Source: Neobacillus cucumis (lineage in GTDB: Bacteria > Bacillota > Bacilli > Bacillales_B > DSM-18226). From it: DNA of 64,000 nt. The first letter of the stretch is position 1. Each line of letters opens with the position of its first letter. Below are positions 35,555 through 43,871 of this stretch, piece after piece. Where the stretch lies: contig NZ_JAEHGC010000016.1 in assembly GCF_016107705.1 (NCBI RefSeq), positions 56,779 through 120,778 on the forward strand, in the 5' to 3' direction. The translations under genes and the position numbers were made by a program. The notes under the pieces were generated by a model that was not told where the DNA came from, did not search any database, and saw nothing but the letters and a program-made list of their open reading frames with translations.

Positions 35555-36187
35555 CTAACTCCCTATCCCATCTAAAATAATTCTTACAATTAATTTAGCT
35601 TTTCGCTCAGTCTGTACTTTTCTCTCTTTATCATCCAAGTTTTTAAGTCCTGAAAATTGTAATAAGGACTTAAGGATATCTAAAATGAAGTAGGACATTT
35701 CCATTGGATTGCTTTCAAGCTTTGACAGTTCCTTTATTTGTTTTTCATGTTCTGCTTCCACGATGATCTCAACAATGGGATTGAAATAACTTTCTAACCA
35801 CCACTTACGAATAAGTAATTGTGTCTCATCGTTCATTTCGTGTTTTAGGTCGTGAAACATTTGTGATAAATCCTCTTGGTGATTCATGAGCATGTAATAG
35901 GCAATCTGATGCACTCGTTCTCTAAAGGACGTATATTGCTTTTTTATTTCCTCCATTTGGAATTTGGTGCGGTTCATTATTGCTTTAACCACTTCGATAT
36001 AAATTTCTTGCTTATTTTGAAAATGATGATATAAAGCTGGTTGAGTAATACCACATGATTGTGCAATTTGTCTAGTGGAGACGGAACGATAGCCATAGGT
36101 CATAAATAATTTTTGAGATATGTTGATTATATTCTGCTTCGTTTCAAGTGCAGAAATCTCAGATTGTTTATTCGGTGTAATAGCCAT
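35555..36187 (-). CDS. TetR/AcrR family regulator of the MMPL transporter
   Basis: 210 aa. The N-terminal helix-turn-helix (MTYGYRSVSTRQIAQSCGITQPALYHHFQNKQEIY in part) is diagnostic; the C-terminal ligand domain is unrelated to named subfamilies. The ATG at 36187 follows AGAAGGGC. The gene is followed by the MMPL transporter on the same strand. Palindromes CTTATCA-N2-TGAT(A/C)AG occur before both genes, so it very likely represses itself and the transporter. Confidence 0.9.
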   Translation of the reverse strand: MAITPNKQSEISALETKQNIINISQKLFMTYGYRSVSTRQIAQSCGITQPALYHHFQNKQEIYIEVVKAIMNRTKFQMEEIKKQYTSFRERVHQIAYYMLMNHQEDLSQMFHDLKHEMNDETQLLIRKWWLESYFNPIVEIIVEAEHEKQIKELSKLESNPMEMSYFILDILKSLLQFSGLKNLDDKERKVQTERKAKLIVRIILDGIGS

Positions 36188-36208
36188 TGATTGTTTCAGC
36201 CCTTCTTA

Positions 36209-36226
36209 CTTATCAACTGATCAGTT
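36209..36226. promoter_or_regulatory. TetR-type operator in front of tetR
   Basis: CTTATCAACTGATCAGTT shares the half-site CTTATCA and the spacing with the palindrome at 35509; an inner AACTGATCAGTT is perfectly symmetric. Confidence 0.55.
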
Positions 36227-36294
36227 ATATCATATTATAAATTGAATTAAATGAATAGTACAGATAGATTTCCCATTGAAATAAAAAAATACGA

Positions 36295-36328
36295 AAACTC
36301 AGGTTTAATAAGGAACCTGAGTTTTTTC
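36295..36328 (-). terminator. Terminator of the EcsC-family gene
   Basis: AAAACTCAGGTT/AACCTGAGTTTT; the gene's stop is inside the stem. Confidence 0.85.
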
Positions 36329-37114
36329 TAATCTTTCTAAAATTTTTCTTTTCCGATAAAGCATCATCCCTGCTTCGGAAAGATCGCTAATCATGGACCG
36401 GTTAATGAAGGCGCCGAAAATCATCCCGGCTACTGGTACTATTTGAAATAACTTTTTCCACCCAAAGTTGTCCCGGTATGTATAGACAACCTCTCTCCAG
36501 CCTTGTAATTGGGACATCATCTCATCTGATTTTTTATCTCTTTGATAAAAGTTTGTCAGTTCATTCAGAATCGCACGTTTCCCCACAACATCGGCTGATG
36601 AAAATTGCAAACATTTAATCATAAAAATTCGTTCATTTTTATCGTTTGGGTCATAGCCGTGAAGAATCGCAATTTCTTGTAAGGTTTTTAAGGAAATAGC
36701 CAATATAGCCGGTATATCAATGGCTAGGGTGAATATTCCCCCAATTCCTGTGCTTGCGCCTTGGAGTGCAGCAAAATTCTTTCTGCGCCCGCTTAGTTCA
36801 TGGCTAATTTTATCCATTGTTTTTAACGGCAAATCCTGAATATCTGAAACCTTTTCAATGGGTTGATTTGTTTCTTTTTGAACCATGTTGAATAAACTTT
36901 TTTCGTTAATTAAATATCTTCCACCAGTTTGGATGTACGCCCCAATTTCTTCAAGCAATAAACCGATCTTATTATGAATAAATTGGGGTGTAATCTTATC
37001 TAACAGCTTAAATGGAAGACGCCCAATCCGTTCCCAAAACCACAGACCGCTCTGGCCTTTTTCCCATTTTTCAATGATGGATAGTTCTTTTAGTAATTCC
37101 TCTTTTGACTCCAT
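36305..37114 (-). CDS. EcsC family protein
   Basis: 269 aa. ALQGASTGIGGIFTLAIDIPAILAISLKTLQEIAILHGYD is the core signature of the EcsC family (named for the third gene of the B. subtilis ecs operon); a second amphipathic or membrane-associated segment, QIVPVAGMIFGAFINRSMI, lies near the C-terminus. The ATG at 37114 has AGGTGG upstream. The gene is solitary, without ecsA or ecsB. Biochemical role unknown. Confidence 0.88.
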   Translation of the reverse strand: MESKEELLKELSIIEKWEKGQSGLWFWERIGRLPFKLLDKITPQFIHNKIGLLLEEIGAYIQTGGRYLINEKSLFNMVQKETNQPIEKVSDIQDLPLKTMDKISHELSGRRKNFAALQGASTGIGGIFTLAIDIPAILAISLKTLQEIAILHGYDPNDKNERIFMIKCLQFSSADVVGKRAILNELTNFYQRDKKSDEMMSQLQGWREVVYTYRDNFGWKKLFQIVPVAGMIFGAFINRSMISDLSEAGMMLYRKRKILERLEKTQVPY

Positions 37115-37230
37115 TTCTTAGCCACCTATTTTCATTTTATAATCTTCTTGCTCTATTTTTCCCATTGAGTAATTTCTATTACATACGGAAAAAATTGAAA
37201 ATGGTTTCAAATAGGGCTTTATAAGTCTAG

Positions 37231-37353
37231 TTGTTTAAACTTTTAAAAAAACAATCAGACTGCTGCTATGTGAAAATTGAAGAAGTCAAAGAAAATAGTA
37301 GTCATAAAGATGAAAAACAAGAATGTGGTTCAGCAAAAAAGGCCTCTTCATGA
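37231..37353 (+). CDS. Possible small Cys-containing protein
   Basis: 40-codon frame TTG-initiated (MFKLLKKQSDCCYVKIEEVK...SHKDEKQECGSAKKASS) whose stop lies within a perfect terminator. The arrangement of a basic start, DCC, an acidic/lysine middle and a late Cys is reminiscent of small metal-binding proteins annotated in Bacillaceae. No ribosome site is visible; TTGAAA (37195) and TTATAA (37219) could form a promoter putting the transcript start almost at the TTG. Tentative, but it would explain the otherwise orphan terminator. Confidence 0.4.
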   Translation: MFKLLKKQSDCCYVKIEEVKENSSHKDEKQECGSAKKASS

Positions 37354-37364
37354 GGCCTTTTTTA
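37335..37364. terminator. Bidirectional terminator in the ecsC-map gap
   Basis: AAAAAAGGCCTC/GAGGCCTTTTTT with a 5-nt loop. Confidence 0.85.
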
Positions 37365-37389
37365 CATTGTTAACTTGTGGAAATTGAAA

Positions 37390-38139
37390 ATGGTACCTAT
37401 GAACCCTTTAGAGTGCTCGATGAACTGATTTTTCATCAAGTGCGGGAACTATGAGCTCTTGATAGTGCCTAATGAACCGATATTTCACCGTGAACGGGAA
37501 CTATGAACCCTTGATAGTGCCCGATAAACCGATTTTTCACCGTGAACGGGAACTATGAACCCTTGATAGTGCCCGATGAACTGATTTTTCATAAAGTGCG
37601 GGAACTATGAGCTCTTGATAGTGCCCGATGAACTGATATTTCATCGTGAACGGGAACTATGAACCCCTGATAGTGCCCGATGAACCGATATTTCATCAAG
37701 TACGGGAACTATGAGCTCTTGATAGTGCCCGATGAACTGATATTTCATAAAGTGCGGGAACTATGAGCCCTTGTTAGTGCCCGATAAACCGATTTTTCAT
37801 CAAGTACGGGAACTATGAGCTCTTGATAGTGCCCGATGAACTGATATTTCATCGTGAACGGGAACTATGAACTCCTGATAGTGCCCGATGAACTGATATT
37901 TCATCAAGTGTGGGAACTATGAGCCCTTGATAGTGCCCGATGAACCGATTATTCATCAAGTACGGGAACATTGAACCCCTGATAGTGCCCGATGAACCGA
38001 TTATTCATCAAGTACGGGAACATTGAACCCCTGATAGTGCCCGATGAACCGATTATTCATCAAGTGCGGGAACTATGAGCCCTTGATAGTGCCCGATGAA
38101 CCGATTTTTCATCAAGTATGGGAACTATCAGCTATTATC
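37390..38139. repeat. 14-copy, 52-bp tandem repeat array with two hairpins per unit
   Basis: Units begin TGAAC(C/T)GAT at 37421 and then every 52 bp exactly (37473, 37525, 37577 ... 38097), with degenerate end units. Each unit has CGGGAACTAT...ATAGTGCCCG (imperfect stem around a GAGCTC-like loop) and GATGAA...TTCATC. The period is not a multiple of three and stops occur in all frames, so it is non-coding. Two adjacent units (37941-38044) are identical, which implies recent expansion. It fills the gap between the convergently placed small gene and the 3' end of the methionine aminopeptidase gene. Confidence 0.95.
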
Positions 38140-38145
38140 CTTAAA

Positions 38146-38901
<756 letters not shown>

Positions 38902-38997
38902 TTAAAATTTTGTCATAAAATCTTTTATGTAATAAATTTTACCCGTAGTCTTTTAAAAATCCAAGTCCTAGTATCTTATTGACCCTTTTAGAAACGA

Positions 38998-39029
38998 AAA
39001 GACACTTCTTAATCGAGTAAGTGTCTTCC
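38998..39029 (-). terminator. Terminator of the His/Gly/Tyr-rich gene
   Basis: AAGACACTT/AAGTGTCTT followed by TTCG on the minus strand. Confidence 0.75.
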
Positions 39030-39048
39030 GAAATAGAAAGTCAATTGT

Positions 39049-39324
39049 TTAATAGTATGGATATCCACCATATGGATAATACGGGGCTGGATATGGCGCT
39101 GGATATGGAACAGCTGCCGGGTAAGGATAGCCGCCGTAGCCGCCATAACCAATCCCAGGAGATAGTAAAGCACCGGCTGTTAAACCTCCTAAAAGCCCTC
39201 CAACAAACGGTGCACCGTAACCGCCATAACCACCGTATCCACCATGTCCTCCGTGATAATATCCACCATGGTGGTTATGGTCATGATAACCACCATGATG
39301 CCCTCCATGAGTTCTGATATTCAT
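39049..39324 (-). CDS. His/Gly/Tyr-rich protein, likely spore coat (YeeK/YxeE-like composition)
   Basis: 91 aa from the ATG at 39324, which lies 9 nt after GGGAGAGG; longer frames to 39426 are not supported. Residues 1-40 are almost entirely His, Gly and Tyr (HGGHHGGYHDHNHHGGYYHGG), the middle has a hydrophobic glycine stretch (APFVGGLLGGLTAGALLSPGIG), and the C-terminus is Pro/Tyr-rich (YPYPAAVPYPAPYPAPYY). Similar compositions occur in Bacillus spore coat proteins. The histidines would also bind metal. Function inferred from composition only. Confidence 0.75.
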   Translation of the reverse strand: MNIRTHGGHHGGYHDHNHHGGYYHGGHGGYGGYGGYGAPFVGGLLGGLTAGALLSPGIGYGGYGGYPYPAAVPYPAPYPAPYYPYGGYPYY

Positions 39325-39427
39325 TATGCCCATCCTCTCCCTGCTAGGTAAAAGCCTTACTTTCTCTAATGTATGCGGGATAGATGTCCATGGAATGGGC
39401 GGGCATTCATTAAAATATGTGGGCAAT

Positions 39428-39462
39428 TAAAAGCAGCCCAGTTTAGCTAAAAAGGGCTGCAT
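39428..39462 (-). terminator. Terminator of yeeN
   Basis: GCAGCCC/GGGCTGC followed by TTTTAATT on the minus strand. Confidence 0.75.
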
Positions 39463-39468
39463 GACCAA

Positions 39469-40188
39469 TTATTCACCTAAATCAACGTTGTGGTACACTT
39501 GCCTAACATCTTCTAAATCTTCAAGTGCATCAATCATTTTTTCAAATTTTGCTTGTCCATCTTCAGGAAGGGTAATTTCATTTTGTGCAAGCATGGTTAA
39601 TTCAGCAACAGTAAATTCCGTAATGCCGGCATTTTTGAATGCTTGTTGAACAGCATGGAATTGGTCAGGCTCAGCATAAACAATTACCTGTTCCTCTTCT
39701 TCAATAATGTCACGAACATCCACGTCTGCTTCCATCAAAATTTCAAGAACTTCTTCCTCTGTCTTCCCTTCAATACCAAAAACAGCTGTGGCATCAAACA
39801 TATAGGCAACAGAACCACTTACTCCCATATTACCGCCGTTTTTTCCGAAAGCAGCACGGACATCGGAAGCGGTGCGGTTTACGTTATTTGTTAATGCATC
39901 AACAATAACCATAGAACCATTTGGTCCAAATCCTTCATATCGAAGCTCGTCATAGCTTTCCTCTGAGCCACCCTTTGCTTTTTCAATCGCACGGTCAATG
40001 ATATGTTTTGGTACGCTGTATGTTTTCGCGCGTTCGAGTACAACTTTTAATGCTGTATTGGATTCAGGATCTGGTTCGCCCTGTCTTGCTGCTACATAAA
40101 TTTCACGGCCAAACTTAGCATAAATACGGCTTGTATTTGCATCTTTAGAGGCTTTCTTTTCTTTAATATTATTCCACTTACGTCCCAT
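39469..40188 (-). CDS. yeeN: YebC/PmpR family protein (YeeN)
   Basis: 239 aa beginning [37 protein letters not shown], the YeeN branch of the YebC/TACO1 family; [40 protein letters not shown] is the conserved core. Long regarded as a transcription regulator, the family is now linked to translation of difficult (proline-rich) sequences. The start at 40188 (not 40212) matches family N-termini. Single gene with its own terminator. Confidence 0.93.
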   Translation of the reverse strand: MGRKWNNIKEKKASKDANTSRIYAKFGREIYVAARQGEPDPESNTALKVVLERAKTYSVPKHIIDRAIEKAKGGSEESYDELRYEGFGPNGSMVIVDALTNNVNRTASDVRAAFGKNGGNMGVSGSVAYMFDATAVFGIEGKTEEEVLEILMEADVDVRDIIEEEEQVIVYAEPDQFHAVQQAFKNAGITEFTVAELTMLAQNEITLPEDGQAKFEKMIDALEDLEDVRQVYHNVDLGE

Positions 40189-40321
40189 CGTTTTCCAACT
40201 CTCTTTCAACATTGAATCAATTGAAATAATTCACTAAATAATATTATCGTAAAATGGGCAATTTGTTAAGTGTCTTCCATCTATCATACAAGCAAAATTC
40301 AACATTTAGGCATCTTTTTTT

Positions 40322-40372
40322 AATTGGCTCAGTTAAACTTGGTTGTTGCTTTCCGCTCCAATCAACTTCTGT
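40322..40372. repeat. Short deletion derivative of the 32.6-kb intergenic repeat
   Basis: AATTGGCTCAGTTAAACTTGG then TTGTTGCTTTCCGCTCC matches the left end of the 32601 element and runs straight into AATCAAC from its right end. The fusion point is within TTCCGCTCC, the 9-bp direct repeat present at both ends of the long copy. Confidence 0.7.
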
Positions 40373-40386
40373 AACATTCCTTTTAA

Positions 40387-41349
40387 TTAGACGGTTTTCC
40401 TTTCAATTAAATTAACAGAAATTTCTTGGTAAGAAACTACCCCATGTTCAATTGATTGTAGAAAAAGCCTTCTTCCTATTTCTATTAGTGGAATTTCAAT
40501 CGTTGTAATATTCATCATTTTAGCAATTGGTTCGTTATTGAAGCCGATTAAAGCAAGATCTCCTGGAATCGAAATATTTCGCTGCTGGCAGCTCGTAATG
40601 ATCCCAACGGCTACCTGGTCGCTAGTTGCCAAAATGGCAGTTGGCGGAGTATACATTTGTTTAATCCGTTCTACCACTCTTTCTCCATCTTCAATATATA
40701 GACAGTTATCAAAGATATACTCTCGTTTAAAGGGCATGTTGTTTTTCTTAAGAAAATTTTTATAGGCTGATTCCCTTGCTTGACTATTTGTTCCCGACGT
40801 TCGTCCAATACAATAGGCAATCTCTTGATGTCCTCTCGATTTCAAGTATTCTAAGGCATAATCAAACGTTTTATAATGGTCAACAAAAATCGAAGAAACT
40901 CTCTTTCCTCTCGTATCCTCGAATAAAATAATGGGTCCAAATTGGAGATATTCATCGATTGCAGACCAATCACATTTTCTTGAACAAATAATCAATGCAT
41001 CAATTTGTTTTTGTTTTAGCATGTTTAGGGCTTCTTGTTCTCTCGCTACTTCATAATTGGTTTGTATTAATACAAGGTGATGATTGTGGACTAAGGCCTC
41101 ATTTGCAATCCCCTTGATGATTAAACCAAAATAAGGATGTTCAGTAAATGGAATCACGACTCCAATAAGAAAAGTTTTGCCCTTACTTAAATGAACAGCA
41201 TTCAGATTACGGTGATAATTACTTCGTTCAATAGCTTCTAAAACCTTTTGCTTTTTTTCCTCGCTTACATATGGATGTTGATTCAAAACCCGTGAAACGG
41301 TGGTGACAGAAACACCTGCCATCTTAGCCAAATCTCTAATATTTGTCAC
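40387..41349 (-). CDS. LacI/GalR-family transcriptional regulator
   Basis: 320 aa. The N-terminal helix-turn-helix and hinge (NIRDLAKMAGVSVTTVSRVLNQHPYVSEEKKQKVLEAIERSNY) are classic; the rest is a periplasmic-binding-protein-like sugar domain (IGVVIPFTEHPYFG, CIGRTSGTNSQARESAY, ILATSDQVAVGI). No sugar gene is adjacent, so the effector is unknown. It forms an operon with a 39-aa gene 9 nt upstream; a central-CG palindrome at 41522 is a likely autoregulatory site. Confidence 0.92.
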   Translation of the reverse strand: MTNIRDLAKMAGVSVTTVSRVLNQHPYVSEEKKQKVLEAIERSNYHRNLNAVHLSKGKTFLIGVVIPFTEHPYFGLIIKGIANEALVHNHHLVLIQTNYEVAREQEALNMLKQKQIDALIICSRKCDWSAIDEYLQFGPIILFEDTRGKRVSSIFVDHYKTFDYALEYLKSRGHQEIAYCIGRTSGTNSQARESAYKNFLKKNNMPFKREYIFDNCLYIEDGERVVERIKQMYTPPTAILATSDQVAVGIITSCQQRNISIPGDLALIGFNNEPIAKMMNITTIEIPLIEIGRRLFLQSIEHGVVSYQEISVNLIERKTV

Positions 41350-41358
41350 TTAATCACC

Positions 41359-41478
41359 TTATTTAAAAAAATCCTCAAAGTTATGAAAGGGTTTCACTAC
41401 AGGATCTTCTTCTGATAGCTTTAAACAGAAAAACGTACTTAGGTAGATCATCATACACATTAGGATTAATTCTAACAT
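41359..41478 (-). CDS. Tiny membrane peptide co-transcribed with the LacI regulator
   Basis: 39 aa from the ATG at 41478 with GGGAGG upstream (MLELILMCMMIYLSTFFCLK, then SEEDPVVKPFHNFEDFFK). One hydrophobic helix with two Cys and an acidic tail. Nine bases separate it from the LacI-family gene, so translational coupling is likely. No family recognised. Confidence 0.65.
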   Translation of the reverse strand: MLELILMCMMIYLSTFFCLKLSEEDPVVKPFHNFEDFFK

Positions 41479-41521
41479 TTTTATTTCCTCCCTTTTATTT
41501 TGTATTTTAAATTTTAAAATA

Positions 41522-41535
41522 TGAAACGCGTTGCA
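41522..41535. promoter_or_regulatory. Candidate LacI-family operator
   Basis: TGAAACGCGTTGCA, a near-palindrome centred on CG (AACGCGTT), the pattern typical of LacI-family sites, in front of the lacI-like operon. Confidence 0.5.
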
Positions 41536-41550
41536 TAGCAAGCTCTTAAA

Positions 41551-41568
41551 ATGTGATTTAAATCACAT
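41551..41568. promoter_or_regulatory. FNR/CRP-type box upstream of hemQ
   Basis: ATGTGATTTAAATCACAT is a perfect 18-bp palindrome fitting TGTGA-N6-TCACA, the FNR site of Bacillus. It lies between the divergent LacI operon and hemQ. Confidence 0.7.
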
Positions 41569-41581
41569 CAAAATATAATGA

Positions 41582-41596
41582 AAATGATTATCATTT
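41582..41596. promoter_or_regulatory. Fur box upstream of hemQ
   Basis: AAATGATTATCATTT is a perfect 7-1-7 inverted repeat of the Fur/PerR class; the TGAT-N-ATCA core favours Fur. It ends 38 nt before the hemQ start. Confidence 0.75.
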
Positions 41597-41633
41597 GTAT
41601 TAAAGAGATTGAAACCTATTTGGAGTGATAATA

Positions 41634-42377
41634 ATGAATCAAGCAATGAAAACAATTGAGGGCTGGTATAGTTTACATGATTTCAGGAATATCGATTGGC
41701 CAAAATGGAAGGCGGCAACAGAAGCACAGCGTGAACAGGCATTAAGTGAATTTAAAGCTCTTTTAAATAAGTGGGAATTGGTCGAGGAAAATAAACAAGG
41801 CAGCCATACTGTTTATACGGTTGCAGGACAAAAGGCCGACCTAATGTTTATGATTCTCCGTCCTACAATGAAAGAAATAATCGAAGTGAAGACAGAATTT
41901 AATAAAACATTGCTGGCAGATTACACAAAACCTGCTTATTCCTATGTTTCCGTTATCGAAAAAAGCAGTTACTCGCAGCTGGCGGCTAATCCATTTGAAG
42001 ATCCTGCGATGAGGGCAAAACTTTATCCTTCAATCCCAAAAACAGAATACATTTGCTTTTATCCTATGAGTAAACTTCGCGGCGATAAAACGAACTGGTT
42101 TATGCTTCCTATGGAGGAAAGGAAACGGTTAATGTTTGAACATATTGGTACAGGAAAACCATATTCGGAGCAAGTGAAACGGATTGTAACAGGTTCCGTT
42201 GGTCTTGATGACTATGAATGGGGCGTTTCCCTATTTTGTGATGATGCCCTACAATTTAAAAAATTAATCTATGATACAAGATTTGATGAGGTTAGCGCTG
42301 TCTACGGGATTTTCGGCTCCTTCTTTATTGGTAATCTTTTAACACAGGATCAAATCAATCAATTCTTTCAAATATAG
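41634..42377 (+). CDS. hemQ: Coproheme decarboxylase (HemQ, chlorite-dismutase fold)
   Basis: 247 aa. HemQ decarboxylates iron-coproporphyrin III to haem b, the last step of the Gram-positive haem pathway. The conserved elements NWFMLPMEERKRLMFEHIGTGKPY (proximal His), TGSVGLDDYEWGVSLFCDDALQFKKLIYDTRFDEVSAVYG and the catalytic-Tyr region SIPKTEYICFYPMSKLRGDKTNW are present. The ATG at 41634 follows TGGAGT; an upstream GTG at 41625 overlaps that site. Fur and FNR boxes upstream suggest iron and oxygen control. Confidence 0.93.
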   Translation: MNQAMKTIEGWYSLHDFRNIDWPKWKAATEAQREQALSEFKALLNKWELVEENKQGSHTVYTVAGQKADLMFMILRPTMKEIIEVKTEFNKTLLADYTKPAYSYVSVIEKSSYSQLAANPFEDPAMRAKLYPSIPKTEYICFYPMSKLRGDKTNWFMLPMEERKRLMFEHIGTGKPYSEQVKRIVTGSVGLDDYEWGVSLFCDDALQFKKLIYDTRFDEVSAVYGIFGSFFIGNLLTQDQINQFFQI

Positions 42378-42378
42378 G

Positions 42379-42409
42379 AAAAGACGGTCAAACCTGCCGT
42401 CTTTTTTCT
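42379..42409 (+). terminator. Terminator of hemQ
   Basis: AAAAGACGG/CCGTCTTTTTT. Confidence 0.85.
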
Positions 42410-42483
42410 TTTTTAGAGCCAGTTATCCATTTCTGATGTGTTAAACTAAATTTATCCTAGAAATACAAGTGGAGGTAAATTTT

Positions 42484-43830
42484 ATGAATAACCTTGACAA
42501 AAAAACACTAATCGCGCAACATCCCCTGCTACAAAATTTAATCGCATTGGATGAAGTTTTTTGGGTCAATCCTCATCTTGAAACTGGTAAAAAAAAGTTT
42601 GAAAAAGCCCCGTTAACCAAGGATGATATTCGGGATGCTGAGGAAAGATTAAAAAGATTTGCACCCTACATTGCAAGGGTTTTCCCTGAAACGAAACCAA
42701 CAGACGGAATAATCGAGTCTTCTTTAGTGAAAATTCCTTCGATGAAACACTATTTAGAACAAGCCAACCAAGAATCGATTGAAGGAGAATTATGGTTAAA
42801 ATGTGACAGCCACCTTCCTATTTCCGGATCGATTAAAGCACGAGGTGGAATTTATGAGGTTTTAAAGCATGCTGAGAAATTGGCAATTGAGCATGGATTA
42901 TTAAAACTAACGGATGACTATTCTATCATTGACAGCGATCAATTTCGTACCTTTTTCTCAGGTTATTCCATCGCAGTTGGTTCAACTGGAAATTTAGGTC
43001 TTAGTATTGGAATTATTAGTGCAAAGCTAGGTTTTCATGTAACGGTTCATATGTCAGCCGATGCAAAACAATGGAAAAAAGACCTTCTACGCAGCAAAAA
43101 CGTTAACGTGATTGAATATGAGGCAGATTATAGTAAAGCAGTTGAAGAAGGCAGAATACAGGCGGAAGCTGACCCGAACTGTTATTTCATCGATGATGAA
43201 AATTCCCATGATTTATTTTTAGGATATGCTGTTGCTGCCTCTCGTTTAAAAAAACAACTAGAGGAATTAGCAGTAATGGTGGATGAAAATCACCCGCTAT
43301 TTGTTTACCTTCCGTGCGGAGTCGGCGGCGGCCCCGGTGGTGTAGCTTTTGGGTTAAAACAATTGTTTGGGGATTATGCCCATTGTTTCTTTGCCGAGCC
43401 AACACACTCTCCTTGTATGCTGCTTGGGTTAATAACCGAACTTCACGATAAAATTTCTGTTCAGGATATAGGAATTGATAATTGTACAGATGCCGATGGG
43501 TTGGCAGTTGGCAGACCCTCCGGTTTTGTTGGGAAAACCATGGAGCCTTTTTTAAGTGGCTGTTATACCGTCAGTGATGAGCAGCTTTACTGGCTTTTAA
43601 AGGAATTAGTGGACCAAGAAGAAATTCGCTTAGAACCTTCCGCATTAGCAGGAATGGCGGGCCCGGTCCAATTATTTAAAAAAGGCTCTGATTATATCGC
43701 GAAACACAATTTAAAGGATAAGATGAAAAACGCGTCCCATATTGTTTGGGCAACTGGCGGAAGTATGGTTCCGCAAGAATCGCTTGAGGTTTACTATCAA
43801 AAAGGGCTTGAACGATCGTCCAAAATTTAA
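42484..43830 (+). CDS. dsdA: D-serine ammonia-lyase (dehydratase)
   Basis: 448 aa PLP fold-type II enzyme that converts D-serine to pyruvate and ammonia. PLP lysine in [29 protein letters not shown] Asn loop ([13 protein letters not shown]), [21 protein letters not shown] phosphate cup, and the C-terminal [11 protein letters not shown] are DsdA features; the length equals E. coli DsdA. The ATG at 42484 follows TGGAGG. No dsdC or dsdX neighbour. In a peptidoglycan-making spore former it could also detoxify D-Ser. Confidence 0.93.
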   Translation: MNNLDKKTLIAQHPLLQNLIALDEVFWVNPHLETGKKKFEKAPLTKDDIRDAEERLKRFAPYIARVFPETKPTDGIIESSLVKIPSMKHYLEQANQESIEGELWLKCDSHLPISGSIKARGGIYEVLKHAEKLAIEHGLLKLTDDYSIIDSDQFRTFFSGYSIAVGSTGNLGLSIGIISAKLGFHVTVHMSADAKQWKKDLLRSKNVNVIEYEADYSKAVEEGRIQAEADPNCYFIDDENSHDLFLGYAVAASRLKKQLEELAVMVDENHPLFVYLPCGVGGGPGGVAFGLKQLFGDYAHCFFAEPTHSPCMLLGLITELHDKISVQDIGIDNCTDADGLAVGRPSGFVGKTMEPFLSGCYTVSDEQLYWLLKELVDQEEIRLEPSALAGMAGPVQLFKKGSDYIAKHNLKDKMKNASHIVWATGGSMVPQESLEVYYQKGLERSSKI

Positions 43831-43837
43831 TCAACAA

Positions 43838-43870
43838 AAAAACATTGGGCATCCATACCCAATGTTTTTT
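43838..43870. terminator. Bidirectional terminator dsdA / glycosyltransferase
   Basis: AAAACATTGGG/CCCAATGTTTT stem. Confidence 0.85.
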
Positions 43871-43871
43871 A

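Noticed and set aside
37390..38139. CRISPR array
   Set aside because: The 52-bp units are contiguous with no unique spacers, the variation is small and scattered, and there are no cas genes.
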